The translations under genes were made by a program, and so were the position numbers. A DNA stretch of 64,000 nt, from the NCBI RefSeq assembly GCF_020886775.1, contig NZ_AP024525.1:930001-994000 (forward strand), written 5' to 3'. Positions 17,264-26,467 of this stretch are shown piece by piece. Within the stretch, counting starts at the first letter, position 1. Each line of letters starts with the position of its first letter. Source of the DNA: Sinomonas cyclohexanicum. GTDB lineage: Bacteria; Actinomycetota; Actinomycetes; Actinomycetales; Micrococcaceae. Under the pieces are notes generated by a model, which saw only the letters and a list, made by a program, of their open reading frames with translations, searched no databases and had not been told where the DNA came from.

Positions 17264-18613
17264 CTAGTCCTGGCGGACGGTGCGCGGGTTGACGTTCCGG
17301 GCCGCGAGAATGAGCAGCCCCGAGGCGAAAATGGGCACGCAGCCGATCCAGAAGGCCGCCGTGCTCCACGTCCACCCGGCGCCCAAGGCGAGCGTGATGA
17401 GGAAGCTGCTGATGATCGCACCGACCTGCCCGCCAGCGTTGATGATTGAGCCGCCGGTGGCACGCGTCCGCACGGGGAAGCTCTCGCCGTTGAAGAACAG
17501 CAGCGCGGAGAACGGGCCGATGAGGAAGAACAGACCCGCGCTGTAGAACGCGACGACGACCCCGAAGTTCCCCGACGGCGCGAGGAGCATCGCCGTGAAC
17601 GAGGCCCCGCACAGGATCCAGCCGAGGGCGATCGTGTTGCGCCGGCCGATCCGGTCGCCCAGCCAGCCGTGGAACACGTAGCCCGCGAATGCGGTGGCAT
17701 TCGAGACGACGAGGATCACGAGGGCGTTCGTGAACGGGATGTCCTTGCCGTCCGGGGCGCTCAGGAGGGACGTCCCGAGGATCGCGAACACGAGGACGCC
17801 GACCCAGTTGAGCAGGAACGAGAGGCCGATCACCACGGTCGAGCGCAGCGACTCTCCCCGGAACGCCTCGGCGAGCGGCGAGCCGGTCGTATTCGCGTGC
17901 CGGTGTGCCTCGAACTGCGGGCTCTCCTTGAGCCAGCGCCCCGCGATGACGATGAAGATCGCAGGGAACGCGGCGACGATGAAGCACAGCGCCCACCCGC
18001 CCACGGGGAACAGCAGGTAGATCGACGCCGCCGCGAGCACAGAGCCGATCGGCCAGCCTGACTGCACGAGGGAGTAGATCAGGCCGCGGCGCCGCGCCTT
18101 GGCCGGATCGGTGTAGGCATGGGCGAAGAGCTCGTTGAGGTAGGCCGCATTGACCGACTGCTCGGCGTAGCCGAGACCGGCGGCCGAGCGCACGAGGATC
18201 AGCAGCACGACGCCGATACCGCCCACGATGCCCACCGCCCAGCCGGCGACGGCGGTCAGGAGCGAGGCAATCGCCGCGCCGATGACGGAGATGAGGATGC
18301 CCTTGCGGCGCCCGATCCGGTCCACGAGGGGGCCGACGGCGAACGCCACGAGCGCCGTGCCGGCCGTGACCCACGTGTTGACCGCGGTGGACTGCGAGGG
18401 GGCCCAGCCGACCTCAGCCGCGAGGACGGGGAGCAGGTTGCCGAACAGGACGAAGTCGTACACGGCGAACGTCCACGCGAAGAAGCAGATCCACGTGGCA
18501 ATGCGGACGTCGCGCGGGGTGAGCTGTCCGGCGGCGGGGGCGGCCGCCGTCGTGCGCGCGCGGGGCGACCCGGCCGCGGTCGTCGGATCGAGGGTGCTTT
18601 CCATCGGTTCCAT
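17264..18613 (-). CDS. MFS transporter (sugar/organic acid:H+ symporter type)
   Basis: This 449-residue, twelve-helix protein has the MFS loop GPLVDRIGRRKGI after helix 2 and FHGWLGDRIGRRN in the second half. The N-terminal 35 residues are polar. The ATG at 18613 is preceded by AGGAGT and was preferred to one at 18664. It sits between the hydantoinase (upstream) and amidase (downstream) genes on the same strand, so uptake of N-methylhydantoin, creatinine or a related amide is a reasonable guess. A strong hairpin separates it from the hydantoinase gene. Confidence 0.8.
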   Translation of the reverse strand: MEPMESTLDPTTAAGSPRARTTAAAPAAGQLTPRDVRIATWICFFAWTFAVYDFVLFGNLLPVLAAEVGWAPSQSTAVNTWVTAGTALVAFAVGPLVDRIGRRKGILISVIGAAIASLLTAVAGWAVGIVGGIGVVLLILVRSAAGLGYAEQSVNAAYLNELFAHAYTDPAKARRRGLIYSLVQSGWPIGSVLAAASIYLLFPVGGWALCFIVAAFPAIFIVIAGRWLKESPQFEAHRHANTTGSPLAEAFRGESLRSTVVIGLSFLLNWVGVLVFAILGTSLLSAPDGKDIPFTNALVILVVSNATAFAGYVFHGWLGDRIGRRNTIALGWILCGASFTAMLLAPSGNFGVVVAFYSAGLFFLIGPFSALLFFNGESFPVRTRATGGSIINAGGQVGAIISSFLITLALGAGWTWSTAAFWIGCVPIFASGLLILAARNVNPRTVRQD

Positions 18614-18668
18614 GAGTACTCCTGGGGTGAGTTGGTTGTGCGCGGGAGGGGATGGGGCAGACACAGAA

Positions 18669-18710
18669 GAGGCGGCCGGGTGGGACGCTGTGCGTCCCCC
18701 CGGCCGCCTC
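18669..18710 (-). terminator. Terminator hairpin after the hydantoinase gene
   Basis: Perfect 12-base arms GAGGCGGCCGGG (18669-18680) and CCCGGCCGCCTC (18699-18710) are extended by an inner GGGACGC/GCGTCCC stem. It lies 51 bases past the hydantoinase stop and may reduce read-through into the MFS gene. Confidence 0.8.
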
Positions 18711-18760
18711 AGTGAGTGGATTCAGTGCGGTGTTGCTGGGTGCTGCTGCGTGTTGCGGAA

Positions 18761-21700
18761 CTAGAGCGTGGCGTATGCGGGTGCCGGGGACCGGCGTTCC
18801 GCGGTGAGCGCGGCGTCGACCGTCATGGTGGTCGCGTCGATCACCACGCCGTAGTCGCGCTCGGCGGCCTCGAGGGTGGTGAAGCCGTCGAGGACGTCTT
18901 CCAGGACCTTCTGGGGATCGCGCCGGAGCGGATCGCCGAAGCCGCCGCCGCTGGGCACGGTGATCTGGAGGGAGTCCCCGGCCAGGAGCTGGCGACCGGT
19001 CACCTTGGACGGCCAGGACTCTTCGCCTGCCCGGCCGGGGTTCTTCACCAACGAGCCGTTGAGGCCGTCGTGGCCTCCGAAGGCGCCCCATGGTGCGTCG
19101 GACTCGTGGCGTTCGCCCTCGCACGTGATCGCAGTGTCGGTCAGGAACGTGTTCTCGCGGACGATGCCGATGCCTCCGCGGAACTCACCGGCGGCCGCGG
19201 GCTCGGACCGCAGTTCGTAGCGGTCGGTGCGCATGGGGAACCGCCACTCGAGCTCCTCGATCGGGTTGTTGCGCGTGTTGGCGATGAGGTTGTCCACAGA
19301 GTCCGGACCGTCGCTCGTGGCGCGGGCGCCGTAGGATCCCTCGTTGACCTCGAGGTAGACCCAGTACTCGCCCTGCTTCTCGTCCCATCCGGAGTAGGAG
19401 ATGAAGTGGATGTGGGCGGAATTGCCGGCGGTGACGCGGTCGGGGATCACCGGGGCGAGTGCGCGCAGGGCGAGGTCTACGGCGCGCTGGACCTGGGAGA
19501 ACCGCGAGAAGGTCGCAGCCGGGTACTTCGGGTTGAAGATGGTGCCCTCCGGGGCGATCACCTTCAGCGGCTTGAGCATGCCCTCGTTCTGCGGCACGAA
19601 CACGGGGAACGCGACCTCGTCGAGGAACATCATCCGGGTGATGAAGGTGAATGCCGAGACCGTGGTGCCCTCGAAGGCGCAGTTGTAGGCGGTGGGCACC
19701 TGGGGGCTCGAGCCGGTGAGGTCGTAGGTGATCTCGTCGCCCTCGATGATGACCTTGACCTTGATCGGCAGCTTCTTGCCGTAGTTGCGGCCGTCGTCGT
19801 CCAGGTAGCCGACCTCGGTCTCGTAGACGCCGTCCGGGATCTTGGCGATCTCCTGGCGCAGCATCCGCTCCGAGTAGTCGATCCAGCTCTGGCCAGCCTC
19901 GCGCACCGCGTCGAAGCCGTAGCGCTCGATGAGGGCGAGGTAGCGGGCCTTGGCCAGCTCGCAGGCGGCGATCATGGCCTGGAAGTCGCCCTCGTTGGAG
20001 GTGGGCGTGCGGGTGTTGTTGAGGATGTGCCGGATGAGCGATTCCTGCCGGACGCCCTTTTCGTAGATCTTGATCGCGCGGAAGATGGTGCCTTCGGACT
20101 GGATGTCCTGGATGTCCACCATGAGGCCGGAGTAGGCGCCGCCGTTGTCGATCAGCTGGCCGGAGGCGCCGGCGAAGCCCACGAGCTGCCCGTCGTGGAA
20201 GATCGGTTCGATGATCGCCACGTCGGGGGAGTGGGTGGCGCCGAGGTACGGGTCATTGTGCAGGATGACGTCGCCCTCATGGATGTCCTCGCCGAGGACC
20301 GAGATGACGCCCTTGACGATCTTGGGCATGGAACCCATGAACATCGGTGTGGAGTCGGACTCGGCGAGTACGTTGCCGTCCTTGTCGAACAGGCCAGCGC
20401 CGAGGTCCTCGGACTCGCGGATGATCGAGGAGTAGGCCATGCGGAACAGCACGGAGGCCATTTCCTTCGCCGCGGAGTTCAGGGCGCCCCCGATCACGCG
20501 CATCAGGATCGGAGTGGCGAGCTTCTCTGCGGTCTGGGTGGCGACCGGGCAGTCGATGACGAGGTTGCCGGCCGGGTCCACTGTTCCGGAGAACCTCGGG
20601 GGGACGACAACGGTGGAGTCGTACTGCTCGATGATGGCGGGTCCGATGAAGGTGGTGCCGACGCCCATCTTCTCCCGGTCGTAGAAGGGGGTGTCCACCG
20701 TGACGGGCTTGCCGTCCTGCTCGAACGTCACCGCGCGGGTCTCCACGAGGGCCTCATGGAGGGAACCGGACGATGTCACCTCCGGCGTGGGCAGCTCATC
20801 CATCACGGCGCTCGCGTCGACGCGGATGTTGATGACCTCGACGGTGCCGTTCTTGAACTGGTGGCCGTACTCCTCGAAGTGGGCGTCGTGGAAGGCTGCC
20901 TCGGCCTTCTCGAGCCAGGCCTGGTCGACCGGCCCTTCGGGGGCGACGAAGCGGATCTCGTAGCCCTGGCCCTCATAGCGCGCGTCGGCGAGCCAAACGA
21001 GCTTGCGCCGTTCGGCCGGGACGTCCTCAGAGTCGAGCTGCGCGTGGGCCTCGCCCTCCAGCGCCTCGTAGGAGGCCTGGATGGCGGCGGGGTCGGCATT
21101 GGCGAACGTGAACCGCCGCGTGGCCACGAACTCGTACTTCTCGTCGGTGGCCAGCAGGCCGGTCGCGGCGATGATGCCGGGGTGGGCCGGGATCAAGACC
21201 TTCGGGACCTCGAGCTCCGCGGCGATCTCGCAGGCGAACAGTGCGCCGGCACCGCCGGCGGCGACGAGGGTGAAGTCGCGCGGGTCGTAGCCGCGGCGCA
21301 CGGAGTTCTGCTCGATCGCCTGGGTCATGCCGAACTTCTGGACCTGGAGGGCGCCGAGCGCGGCCTCCTCGACACTCATGCCGAGCTTGTCTGCGACCTT
21401 GGCCATCGCGGTCCGCGAGGCCGCGACGTCGAGCTTCATCTCGGCGCCGGCCAGGGTGCGGCGGTCGCGCATGCGGCCGAGGACGAGCTGGGCATCCGTC
21501 GACGTCGGCTCCGTGCCGCCGCGGCCGTAGCAGACTGGGCCCGGAACGGCGCCAGCCGACTGGGGCCCGACGCGGAAGACCCCGCCGGCGTCGACGTAGG
21601 CGATGGAACCGCCGCCGGCGCCGATGGTGTCGATGTCCACCATGGGCACCATCGCCTGATGGTCGCCGATCTTGGTGTCCAGCAGGTGGCGCATGCGCAG

Positions 21701-22615
21701 CTCCCCCTGGTAGGCGACGCCGATGTCCGCCGAGGTCCCTCCGATGTCCAGGGTGACGACGTTGTCGAAGCCGGACTGGCGGCCGGCCCACATGCCGCCG
21801 ATCAGGCCGCCGACCGGTCCGGACATCATCAGCGTGACCGGCCTCTTGGCGGCCTCCTTGATCGGCACCATGCCGCCCGAGGACTGCATGAGGAGGACCT
21901 CGCGCTGGTAGCCGAGCGCCTTGACCTGGGACGCGAGCCGGGCCAGGTACTTGGAGACCTTGGGCCCCACGTAGGCGTTGAGGGCCGTGGTGGAGAACCG
22001 CTCGTACTCCCGGTACAGCGGCACGATGTCGCTGGAGAGGGACAGGTAGGCCTCGGGGAACTCCTCGGTGACGATCTGACCGATCCGCTGCTCGTGGGCC
22101 GGGTTCAGGTAGGAGTGCAGCAGGCAGACCGCGACCGCCTCGACGCCGGCAGCCTTCAGCTCCCGCACGCGCTCACGGACCTCGTCCTCGTCCAGGGGAA
22201 CCAGGACATCCCCGTTCGGGGCGGTGATGCGCTCCTTGACGGTGAGGCGGTGGCGGCGCTTGATGAGGGGCTTGGCCTGCCAGGGCATGTCCTGCTGCAG
22301 CGAGAAGTTGTGCGGCTTCTTGTGCCGGGCGATGTGCAGGATGTCCCGGAACCCCTCGGTGGTGATCATGCCCACCTCGGCCCCGGTGTGCGTCAGGGCG
22401 ATGTTCGTGGCCACCGTGGTGCCGTGGACGAGCTGGTCGACCTCGGCCAGGCTCGTGCCGGCCTTGGCCACGAGCCGCTTGAGGCCGTCGATGACCGCCC
22501 GTGAGGGATCGTCCGGGGTAGAGGGGACCTTCTCGATGACTGCTCTTCCGACTTCATCGTCGGAGAAGTAGAGGTCGGTGAATGTGCCGCCAACGTCAAC
22601 GCCTATACGCTTCAT
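18761..22615 (-). CDS. Fused HyuA-HyuB: ATP-dependent N-methylhydantoin amidohydrolase
   Basis: This 1284-residue fusion has a HyuA-like half (GVDVGGTFTDLYFSDDEVGR at residues 5-24, the ATP-grasping actin-like fold, LMMSGPVGGLIGG, TLDIGGTSADIGV) and a HyuB-like half from about residue 690 (RVIGGALNSAAKEMASVLFR, RESEDLGAG, LHNDPY). Members hydrolyse hydantoins or 5-oxoproline with ATP; many bacterial versions are two separate subunits. N-carbamoylsarcosine amidase lies downstream, so N-methylhydantoin to N-carbamoylsarcosine is the favoured reaction; 5-oxoprolinase, also often fused, is the main alternative. The ATG at 22615 follows GAAAGGAAAG. It is divergent from an IclR gene across a promoter with two dyads. 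It would act on N-methylhydantoin made by the deaminase at 4690. Confidence 0.85.
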   Translation of the reverse strand: MKRIGVDVGGTFTDLYFSDDEVGRAVIEKVPSTPDDPSRAVIDGLKRLVAKAGTSLAEVDQLVHGTTVATNIALTHTGAEVGMITTEGFRDILHIARHKKPHNFSLQQDMPWQAKPLIKRRHRLTVKERITAPNGDVLVPLDEDEVRERVRELKAAGVEAVAVCLLHSYLNPAHEQRIGQIVTEEFPEAYLSLSSDIVPLYREYERFSTTALNAYVGPKVSKYLARLASQVKALGYQREVLLMQSSGGMVPIKEAAKRPVTLMMSGPVGGLIGGMWAGRQSGFDNVVTLDIGGTSADIGVAYQGELRMRHLLDTKIGDHQAMVPMVDIDTIGAGGGSIAYVDAGGVFRVGPQSAGAVPGPVCYGRGGTEPTSTDAQLVLGRMRDRRTLAGAEMKLDVAASRTAMAKVADKLGMSVEEAALGALQVQKFGMTQAIEQNSVRRGYDPRDFTLVAAGGAGALFACEIAAELEVPKVLIPAHPGIIAATGLLATDEKYEFVATRRFTFANADPAAIQASYEALEGEAHAQLDSEDVPAERRKLVWLADARYEGQGYEIRFVAPEGPVDQAWLEKAEAAFHDAHFEEYGHQFKNGTVEVINIRVDASAVMDELPTPEVTSSGSLHEALVETRAVTFEQDGKPVTVDTPFYDREKMGVGTTFIGPAIIEQYDSTVVVPPRFSGTVDPAGNLVIDCPVATQTAEKLATPILMRVIGGALNSAAKEMASVLFRMAYSSIIRESEDLGAGLFDKDGNVLAESDSTPMFMGSMPKIVKGVISVLGEDIHEGDVILHNDPYLGATHSPDVAIIEPIFHDGQLVGFAGASGQLIDNGGAYSGLMVDIQDIQSEGTIFRAIKIYEKGVRQESLIRHILNNTRTPTSNEGDFQAMIAACELAKARYLALIERYGFDAVREAGQSWIDYSERMLRQEIAKIPDGVYETEVGYLDDDGRNYGKKLPIKVKVIIEGDEITYDLTGSSPQVPTAYNCAFEGTTVSAFTFITRMMFLDEVAFPVFVPQNEGMLKPLKVIAPEGTIFNPKYPAATFSRFSQVQRAVDLALRALAPVIPDRVTAGNSAHIHFISYSGWDEKQGEYWVYLEVNEGSYGARATSDGPDSVDNLIANTRNNPIEELEWRFPMRTDRYELRSEPAAAGEFRGGIGIVRENTFLTDTAITCEGERHESDAPWGAFGGHDGLNGSLVKNPGRAGEESWPSKVTGRQLLAGDSLQITVPSGGGFGDPLRRDPQKVLEDVLDGFTTLEAAERDYGVVIDATTMTVDAALTAERRSPAPAYATL

Positions 22616-22685
22616 GTGGCTTTCCTTTCGATGCTGCCGGCCCTGGGCTGATCGGCAGGTGGAGGGTTGCTTTCTCCACAATCTA

Positions 22686-22702
22686 TTTGTGCAGGGAGCA
22701 AC
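22686..22702. promoter_or_regulatory. Putative IclR operator 1, hydantoinase/IclR promoter
   Basis: TTTGTGCAGGGAGCAAC matches the right half AGCAAC of the amidase sites, and the preceding AATCTA is also conserved at 17201. Confidence 0.5.
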
Positions 22703-22774
22703 GTGGGTTTCGGACAGGTAAGACATTTCGCACGTGAGGTGCATCACACATGATGTTGCTGTGACACCAAAATA

Positions 22775-22791
22775 GTTGCTGTCCTAGCATC
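22775..22791. promoter_or_regulatory. Putative IclR operator 2, hydantoinase/IclR promoter
   Basis: GTTGCTGTCCTAGCATC is nearly the same as TTTGCTGTCTTAGCAAC before the amidase. It lies 72 bases before the divergent IclR start. Confidence 0.6.
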
Positions 22792-22863
22792 GGGCAAGGG
22801 TTGCGGCGAAGATGATCGTGGACTCTAAGATGGGTCAGCCCCAACGAGCGCAAGGAGAGCAGC

Positions 22864-23685
22864 GTGGTAGGACGCCCCCGCACGAGCGATGAGGCCCCGC
22901 AGGGGGCCGCCGCATCCCTGCTCAACGGCCTCGGCGTGCTCGAGGCGTTCTCGATTGAGAGGCCGATCCTCGGTGTCACCGAAATCGCCCAGCGCGTGGG
23001 CCTGCACAAGAGCACGGTCTCCCGCATCCTTGCCGGTCTCGCCGAGGCGGGATATGTCCAGCGCGACGAGGCGACAGGCCGGTACCGATTGGGACTCGGC
23101 CTCCTGGCCCTCTCGGGGCCCCTCCTCGCCGACCTCGACGTGCGCCGCGCCGCGCTGCCCTACCTCGAGGAGCTGACTGAGCGGACGGGGGAGACGAGTG
23201 CGCTGGCCGTGTGGAACGGCGCCGAGGCCATCGTCGTCGAGCAGGTTCCGAGCCCCCACCAGGTCAAGCACACGGCGTCGATCGGAACCCGGTACAACAA
23301 GTTCGCGTCCTCGTCGGTCCAGGTGTTCCTCGCCGGACTCACGCCGGACGCGGCGCGCGGCCTGCTCGCCTCGGGCGAGGTGGTGCTGCCGGGGACGCAC
23401 GACGGCGGCGCCTCCGCTGCCGCCTCCGCTCGTGCCCTGGAGGTGCTCGCCACAGTGGCGGCGGACGGCGTCGCGGTGAACGACGGCGCCACGACGCCCG
23501 AGGAGTTCGGCGTGTCCGCGCCCGTGTGGGACTACCGCGGGCGCATGGTCGGGTGCGTGACGGCATCGGCGCCGCGCTCGCGCGCTCAGGGTGACGTCGC
23601 CGAGCGGCTCGGGGCCGCGGTCATCGAGGCTGCGGCCCACGTCTCCGCGCGCCTCGGGTACGGGGCCAAGCGCGCCGAGGCCTGA
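22864..23685 (+). CDS. IclR-family regulator of the hydantoinase/amidase genes
   Basis: This 273-residue protein starts at GTG 22864 after CAAGGAGAG. It has a winged helix (LGVTEIAQRVGLHKSTVSRIL) and an IclR effector domain with VEQVPSPHQVKHTASIGTRY, nearly identical to the paralogues at 5240 and 7598. It is divergent from the fused hydantoinase. The shared TTGCT-N5-AGCAA sites in both the hydantoinase and amidase promoters make it the likely common regulator. N-methylhydantoin or N-carbamoylsarcosine are possible effectors. Confidence 0.9.
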   Translation: MVGRPRTSDEAPQGAAASLLNGLGVLEAFSIERPILGVTEIAQRVGLHKSTVSRILAGLAEAGYVQRDEATGRYRLGLGLLALSGPLLADLDVRRAALPYLEELTERTGETSALAVWNGAEAIVVEQVPSPHQVKHTASIGTRYNKFASSSVQVFLAGLTPDAARGLLASGEVVLPGTHDGGASAAASARALEVLATVAADGVAVNDGATTPEEFGVSAPVWDYRGRMVGCVTASAPRSRAQGDVAERLGAAVIEAAAHVSARLGYGAKRAEA

Positions 23686-23844
23686 CGGCCGATCTGTGGC
23701 AGTGCCCCGTCCTCGCGGCGGCCCGCCGTGAGGGGGTGGACCTGGAGGCGACGCAGCTCGAGGCCCTCTCCAGCGGCGAGCAGCCCGTCGTCTGGGGGCT
23801 CGCCAGGCGCGGACCGGACCGCGGGCAACGGACAGCGGCAGAGA

Positions 23845-23889
23845 GGTCCGGCCCCCACCCCAGGAGCGATCTTGGGGCCGGACCCTTTT
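23845..23889 (+). terminator. Rho-independent terminator after the IclR gene
   Basis: GGTCCGGCCCC (23845-23855) pairs perfectly with 23874-23884, and CTTTT follows. It is one of the few terminators here with a T-tract. The 160 bases before it contain only a start-less ORF remnant (about 23688-23840) that I could not identify. Confidence 0.85.
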
Positions 23890-23923
23890 CAGTGCCCGCG
23901 ATCCGCGGCACGGGGCGACGGCG

Positions 23924-24478
23924 TCAGCCCCGCAGCAGAGCCATCGCGTCGTCCTGGCCGAGCAGCTCCTGTCGGTACTCCTCGAGCAGGACGGCGAGCA
24001 TCGCCTGGGCGCGCCCGGGGGACTCGGCGCCCATGGCATCCCGGGCGAACACCGCCCGGATGTTGTGGGCGTACGCGTCCGCGGCCGTCTGCGCAAGGCA
24101 GAGATGCGTGGAGACGCCAGCCAGGAGGACCTGATCGACCCGCCACGCGAGGAGTCGCTGCCGCAGGTCCGTTCCGATGAACGCGCTGTCGCGGTGCTTG
24201 ACGAGCTGCGGGAGGTCCCGCGTGTCGAGCTCCGCGAGCGGCGCGGCCTGCTCGGTGCCGCGGAACGAGAAGCCCTGGCCGTCGTCGAGCATCGACAGTG
24301 TCCAGGTGGACTCGTCCGGTTCGTGCTCAGTGCGGACGATCAGCGTCGGGGTGGCCGCGGCCCGGGCGGCGCCGATGAGCTGGTTGCAGGCGCCCACAAG
24401 ACGGTTCCGCTGGGCTGCCAGCGATGGGTTCTCGAAGAACGCGTTCTGCATGTCGATGACGAGCAGTGCGGTGCGCAT
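23924..24478 (-). CDS. Isochorismatase-family cysteine hydrolase
   Basis: This 184-residue member of the isochorismatase-like fold has the triad at D9 (LLVIDMQNAFF), K94 (LVKHRDSAF) and C127 (GVSTHLCLAQTA). Enzymes of this group hydrolyse small amides such as nicotinamide, ureidoacrylate and N-carbamoyl compounds. It is shorter than, and not closely similar to, the N-carbamoylsarcosine amidase at 16323. It stands alone on the minus strand, flanked by hairpins. A role in amide scavenging near the creatinine genes is possible; the substrate is unknown. Confidence 0.8.
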   Translation of the reverse strand: MRTALLVIDMQNAFFENPSLAAQRNRLVGACNQLIGAARAAATPTLIVRTEHEPDESTWTLSMLDDGQGFSFRGTEQAAPLAELDTRDLPQLVKHRDSAFIGTDLRQRLLAWRVDQVLLAGVSTHLCLAQTAADAYAHNIRAVFARDAMGAESPGRAQAMLAVLLEEYRQELLGQDDAMALLRG

Positions 24479-24526
24479 GCCCGTGACCCTACCCGGGCCC
24501 GGGGCCGTTCACACGCACCCGCCACG

Positions 24527-24573
24527 CACGACGGCGGCCGGTGCCTTCCGCTCGGAAGGCGCCGGCCGTCGTG
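24527..24573 (-). terminator. Terminator hairpin after the MBL gene
   Basis: An imperfect long stem is built from CACGACGGC...GCCTTCC and GGAAGGC...GCCGTCGTG. It resembles the hairpin after the YdeP-type gene (37389-37441). Confidence 0.75.
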
Positions 24574-24591
24574 GTCGCGGGGGCGCGGGGC

Positions 24592-25233
24592 TCAGTGGCC
24601 GCGGTTGATCCATTCCTGCAGGTGGGGGGCCTCGGTGCCGATGGTGGTGGGGTCGCCGTGGCCGGTGTTGACCACGGTTTCCGGGGGGAGGGTGAGGAGG
24701 CGGGTGCGGATGGAGTCGATGATGGTGGGGAAGTCGGAGTAGGTGCGTCCGGTGGCGCCGGGGCCGCCGGCGAAGAGGGTGTCGCCGGTGAAGACGGTGT
24801 CCAGGGCCGGGGCGTGGAAGCACACGGAGCCGGGGGTGTGGCCGGGGGTGTGCAGGGCGGTGAGCTCGGTCCCGGCCACGGAGAAGATCTCCCCGTCGGC
24901 GATCTCGGCGTCCGGGGCGGTGCCGGGGTAGACGGCCTCCCAGAGCATCTGGTCGGCCGGGTGCAGGAGCACGGGCGCGCCGACCTTCTCGGCGAACTCG
25001 CGGGCGTGGCGGATGTGGTCGTCGTGGCCGTGGGTGAGCAGCACCGCGGTCACGGTGCGGCCCGCGACCGCGCCGGCGGCGGCGCCGGCGTCGTGCGCGG
25101 GGTCGATCACGATCGCCTCGGTGCCGTCGCCGATGATCCAGACGTTGTTCTCCACCTCCCATGTGCCCCCGTCGAGGGAGAACGTGCCGGAGGTGAGGAT
25201 CCGCTCGATGCGGGCGTGCCCTGCCCCGCTCAC
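24592..25233 (-). CDS. Metallo-beta-lactamase-fold hydrolase of the mycothiol/formaldehyde pair
   Basis: This 213-residue MBL protein has the metal motif LTHGHDDH (H68, H70, D72, H73), a later [21 protein letters not shown] and TGHGDPT. It begins at a GTG (25233) that overlaps the dehydrogenase stop (GTGA). In mycobacteria and other actinobacteria an MBL protein next to the S-nitrosomycothiol reductase/mycothiol-dependent formaldehyde dehydrogenase is common. It may hydrolyse S-formylmycothiol to formate and mycothiol (the glyoxalase II/FGH role); this is inferred from family and linkage. Confidence 0.8.
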   Translation of the reverse strand: MSGAGHARIERILTSGTFSLDGGTWEVENNVWIIGDGTEAIVIDPAHDAGAAAGAVAGRTVTAVLLTHGHDDHIRHAREFAEKVGAPVLLHPADQMLWEAVYPGTAPDAEIADGEIFSVAGTELTALHTPGHTPGSVCFHAPALDTVFTGDTLFAGGPGATGRTYSDFPTIIDSIRTRLLTLPPETVVNTGHGDPTTIGTEAPHLQEWINRGH

Positions 25234-26339
25234 AGCTCGACCACCGAGCGCAGGACGGCCCCGGAGTGCATCTTGGCGAAGGCGGCCTCGACGTCGTCCA
25301 GGCCGATCCGCTCGGTCACGAACGCGTCCAGGGGCAGGCGGCCGAGCTTGAACTGCTCCACGAGCATCGGGAAGTCCCGGGACGGCAGGCAGTCCCCGTA
25401 CCAGGAGGACTTCAGCGACCCGCCGCGCCCGAACACGTCCAGCAGCGGCAGCTCGAGGGTCATCTGCGGGGTCGGGACGCCGACCAGGACCACGCGGCCG
25501 GCCAGGTCCCGGGCGTAGAAGGCCTGCCGGTACGTCTCCGGGCGGCCCACGGCATCGATCACGACATCCGCGCCGTGCCCGCCGGTGAGGTCGCGGATCG
25601 CCTCGACGGGGTCGGTCTCGCTCGAGACGACCCCGTGCGTCGCGCCCAGGCCCTTGGCGAGCTCGACCTTGGCCGGGTCCAGGTCCACGGCGATGATCGT
25701 CGTGGCCCCCGCGAGCCTGGCCCCGGCGATGGCGGCGATGCCCACCCCGCCGCAGCCGATCACGGCCACGGACTCCCCGCGGGCGACCTCGCCGGTGTTG
25801 ATCGCGGCGCCGATGCCGGCCATGATGCCGCAGCCGAGCAGGCCCACCGCGGCGGGGTCGACGTCCTCGTCGATCCTGGTGCACTGGCCGGCCGCGACCA
25901 GGGTCTTCTCCGCGAACGAGCCGATCCCGAGGGCGGGGGTGAGCGGGGTGCCGTCCTCCAGGGTCATCTTCTGGGTCGCGTTGTGGGTCGCGAAGCAGTA
26001 CTGCGGCTGGCCCTTCTTGCACGCGCGGCACTGCCCGCACACCGCCCGCCAGTTCAGGATCACCCGGTCCCCGGGCTTGAGGTCGGTCACGTCCGGGCCC
26101 ACGGCGGAGACCACGGCGGTGGACTCGTGCCCGAGCAGGTACGGGTAGTCGTCCCCGATCCCGCCGAGCTTGTAGTGCAGGTCGGTGTGGCACACCCCGC
26201 AGGTCAGCACGTCCACGAGCGCCTCGCCCGGACCCGGATCCGGGACCAGGATCGTCTCCACCGCCGCCGGCGCACCCTTCTCACGCACGACGACCGCCTT
26301 CACCTCGTGCGTCTGCTGTCCGGGGGCTGCAGTGGTCAT
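25230..26339 (-). CDS. mscR: Mycothiol-dependent formaldehyde dehydrogenase / S-nitrosomycothiol reductase
   Basis: This 369-residue class III-type alcohol dehydrogenase has catalytic zinc ligands C47 (TCGVCHTD) and H71-E72 (LLGHES), four structural zinc cysteines C101, C104, C107 and C115, and a Rossmann motif [12 protein letters not shown]. It should oxidise S-hydroxymethyl-mycothiol with NAD. The ATG at 26339 has an AGGAGG site; an upstream ATG at 26432 lacks support. It is overlapped by the MBL gene. A perfect TCTGATATATCAGA palindrome lies 129 bases upstream. Free formaldehyde escaping from sarcosine oxidation is a natural substrate source. Generic alcohol dehydrogenase is the alternative. 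Confidence 0.85.
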   Translation of the reverse strand: MTTAAPGQQTHEVKAVVVREKGAPAAVETILVPDPGPGEALVDVLTCGVCHTDLHYKLGGIGDDYPYLLGHESTAVVSAVGPDVTDLKPGDRVILNWRAVCGQCRACKKGQPQYCFATHNATQKMTLEDGTPLTPALGIGSFAEKTLVAAGQCTRIDEDVDPAAVGLLGCGIMAGIGAAINTGEVARGESVAVIGCGGVGIAAIAGARLAGATTIIAVDLDPAKVELAKGLGATHGVVSSETDPVEAIRDLTGGHGADVVIDAVGRPETYRQAFYARDLAGRVVLVGVPTPQMTLELPLLDVFGRGGSLKSSWYGDCLPSRDFPMLVEQFKLGRLPLDAFVTERIGLDDVEAAFAKMHSGAVLRSVVEL

Positions 26340-26467
26340 GGGGAATCCTCCTGTGGATCGTGAAACGTGGGCCGCGCCCATCATGACCGGCGCCCGTGGT
26401 GCGCGTCCACGTGGCCTGCGGCATGACCCCACGGCAGGGAAGCCTGAGGTCCCCAGACTGGTATAGC

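Noticed and set aside
18716-22504. 1262-codon open frame opposite the hydantoinase gene
   Set aside because: It is a shadow of the fused HyuA-HyuB gene: low-complexity Val/Asp/Gly/Leu-rich, no domain, produced by strong codon bias. Similar long antisense frames (29197-31728, 35058-37484, 41116-44370) were rejected for the same reason.
23688-23840. Possible gene fragment between the IclR gene and its terminator
   Set aside because: One frame reads a protein-like ADLWQCPVLAAARREGVDLE but has no convincing start or ribosome site and runs into the terminator; too weak to call.
23924-24478. A second N-carbamoylsarcosine amidase
   Set aside because: It shares the Asp-Lys-Cys fold but is 75 residues shorter and the sequence around the cysteine (GVSTHLCLAQ) differs from the GATAAGCVRH of the true amidase.
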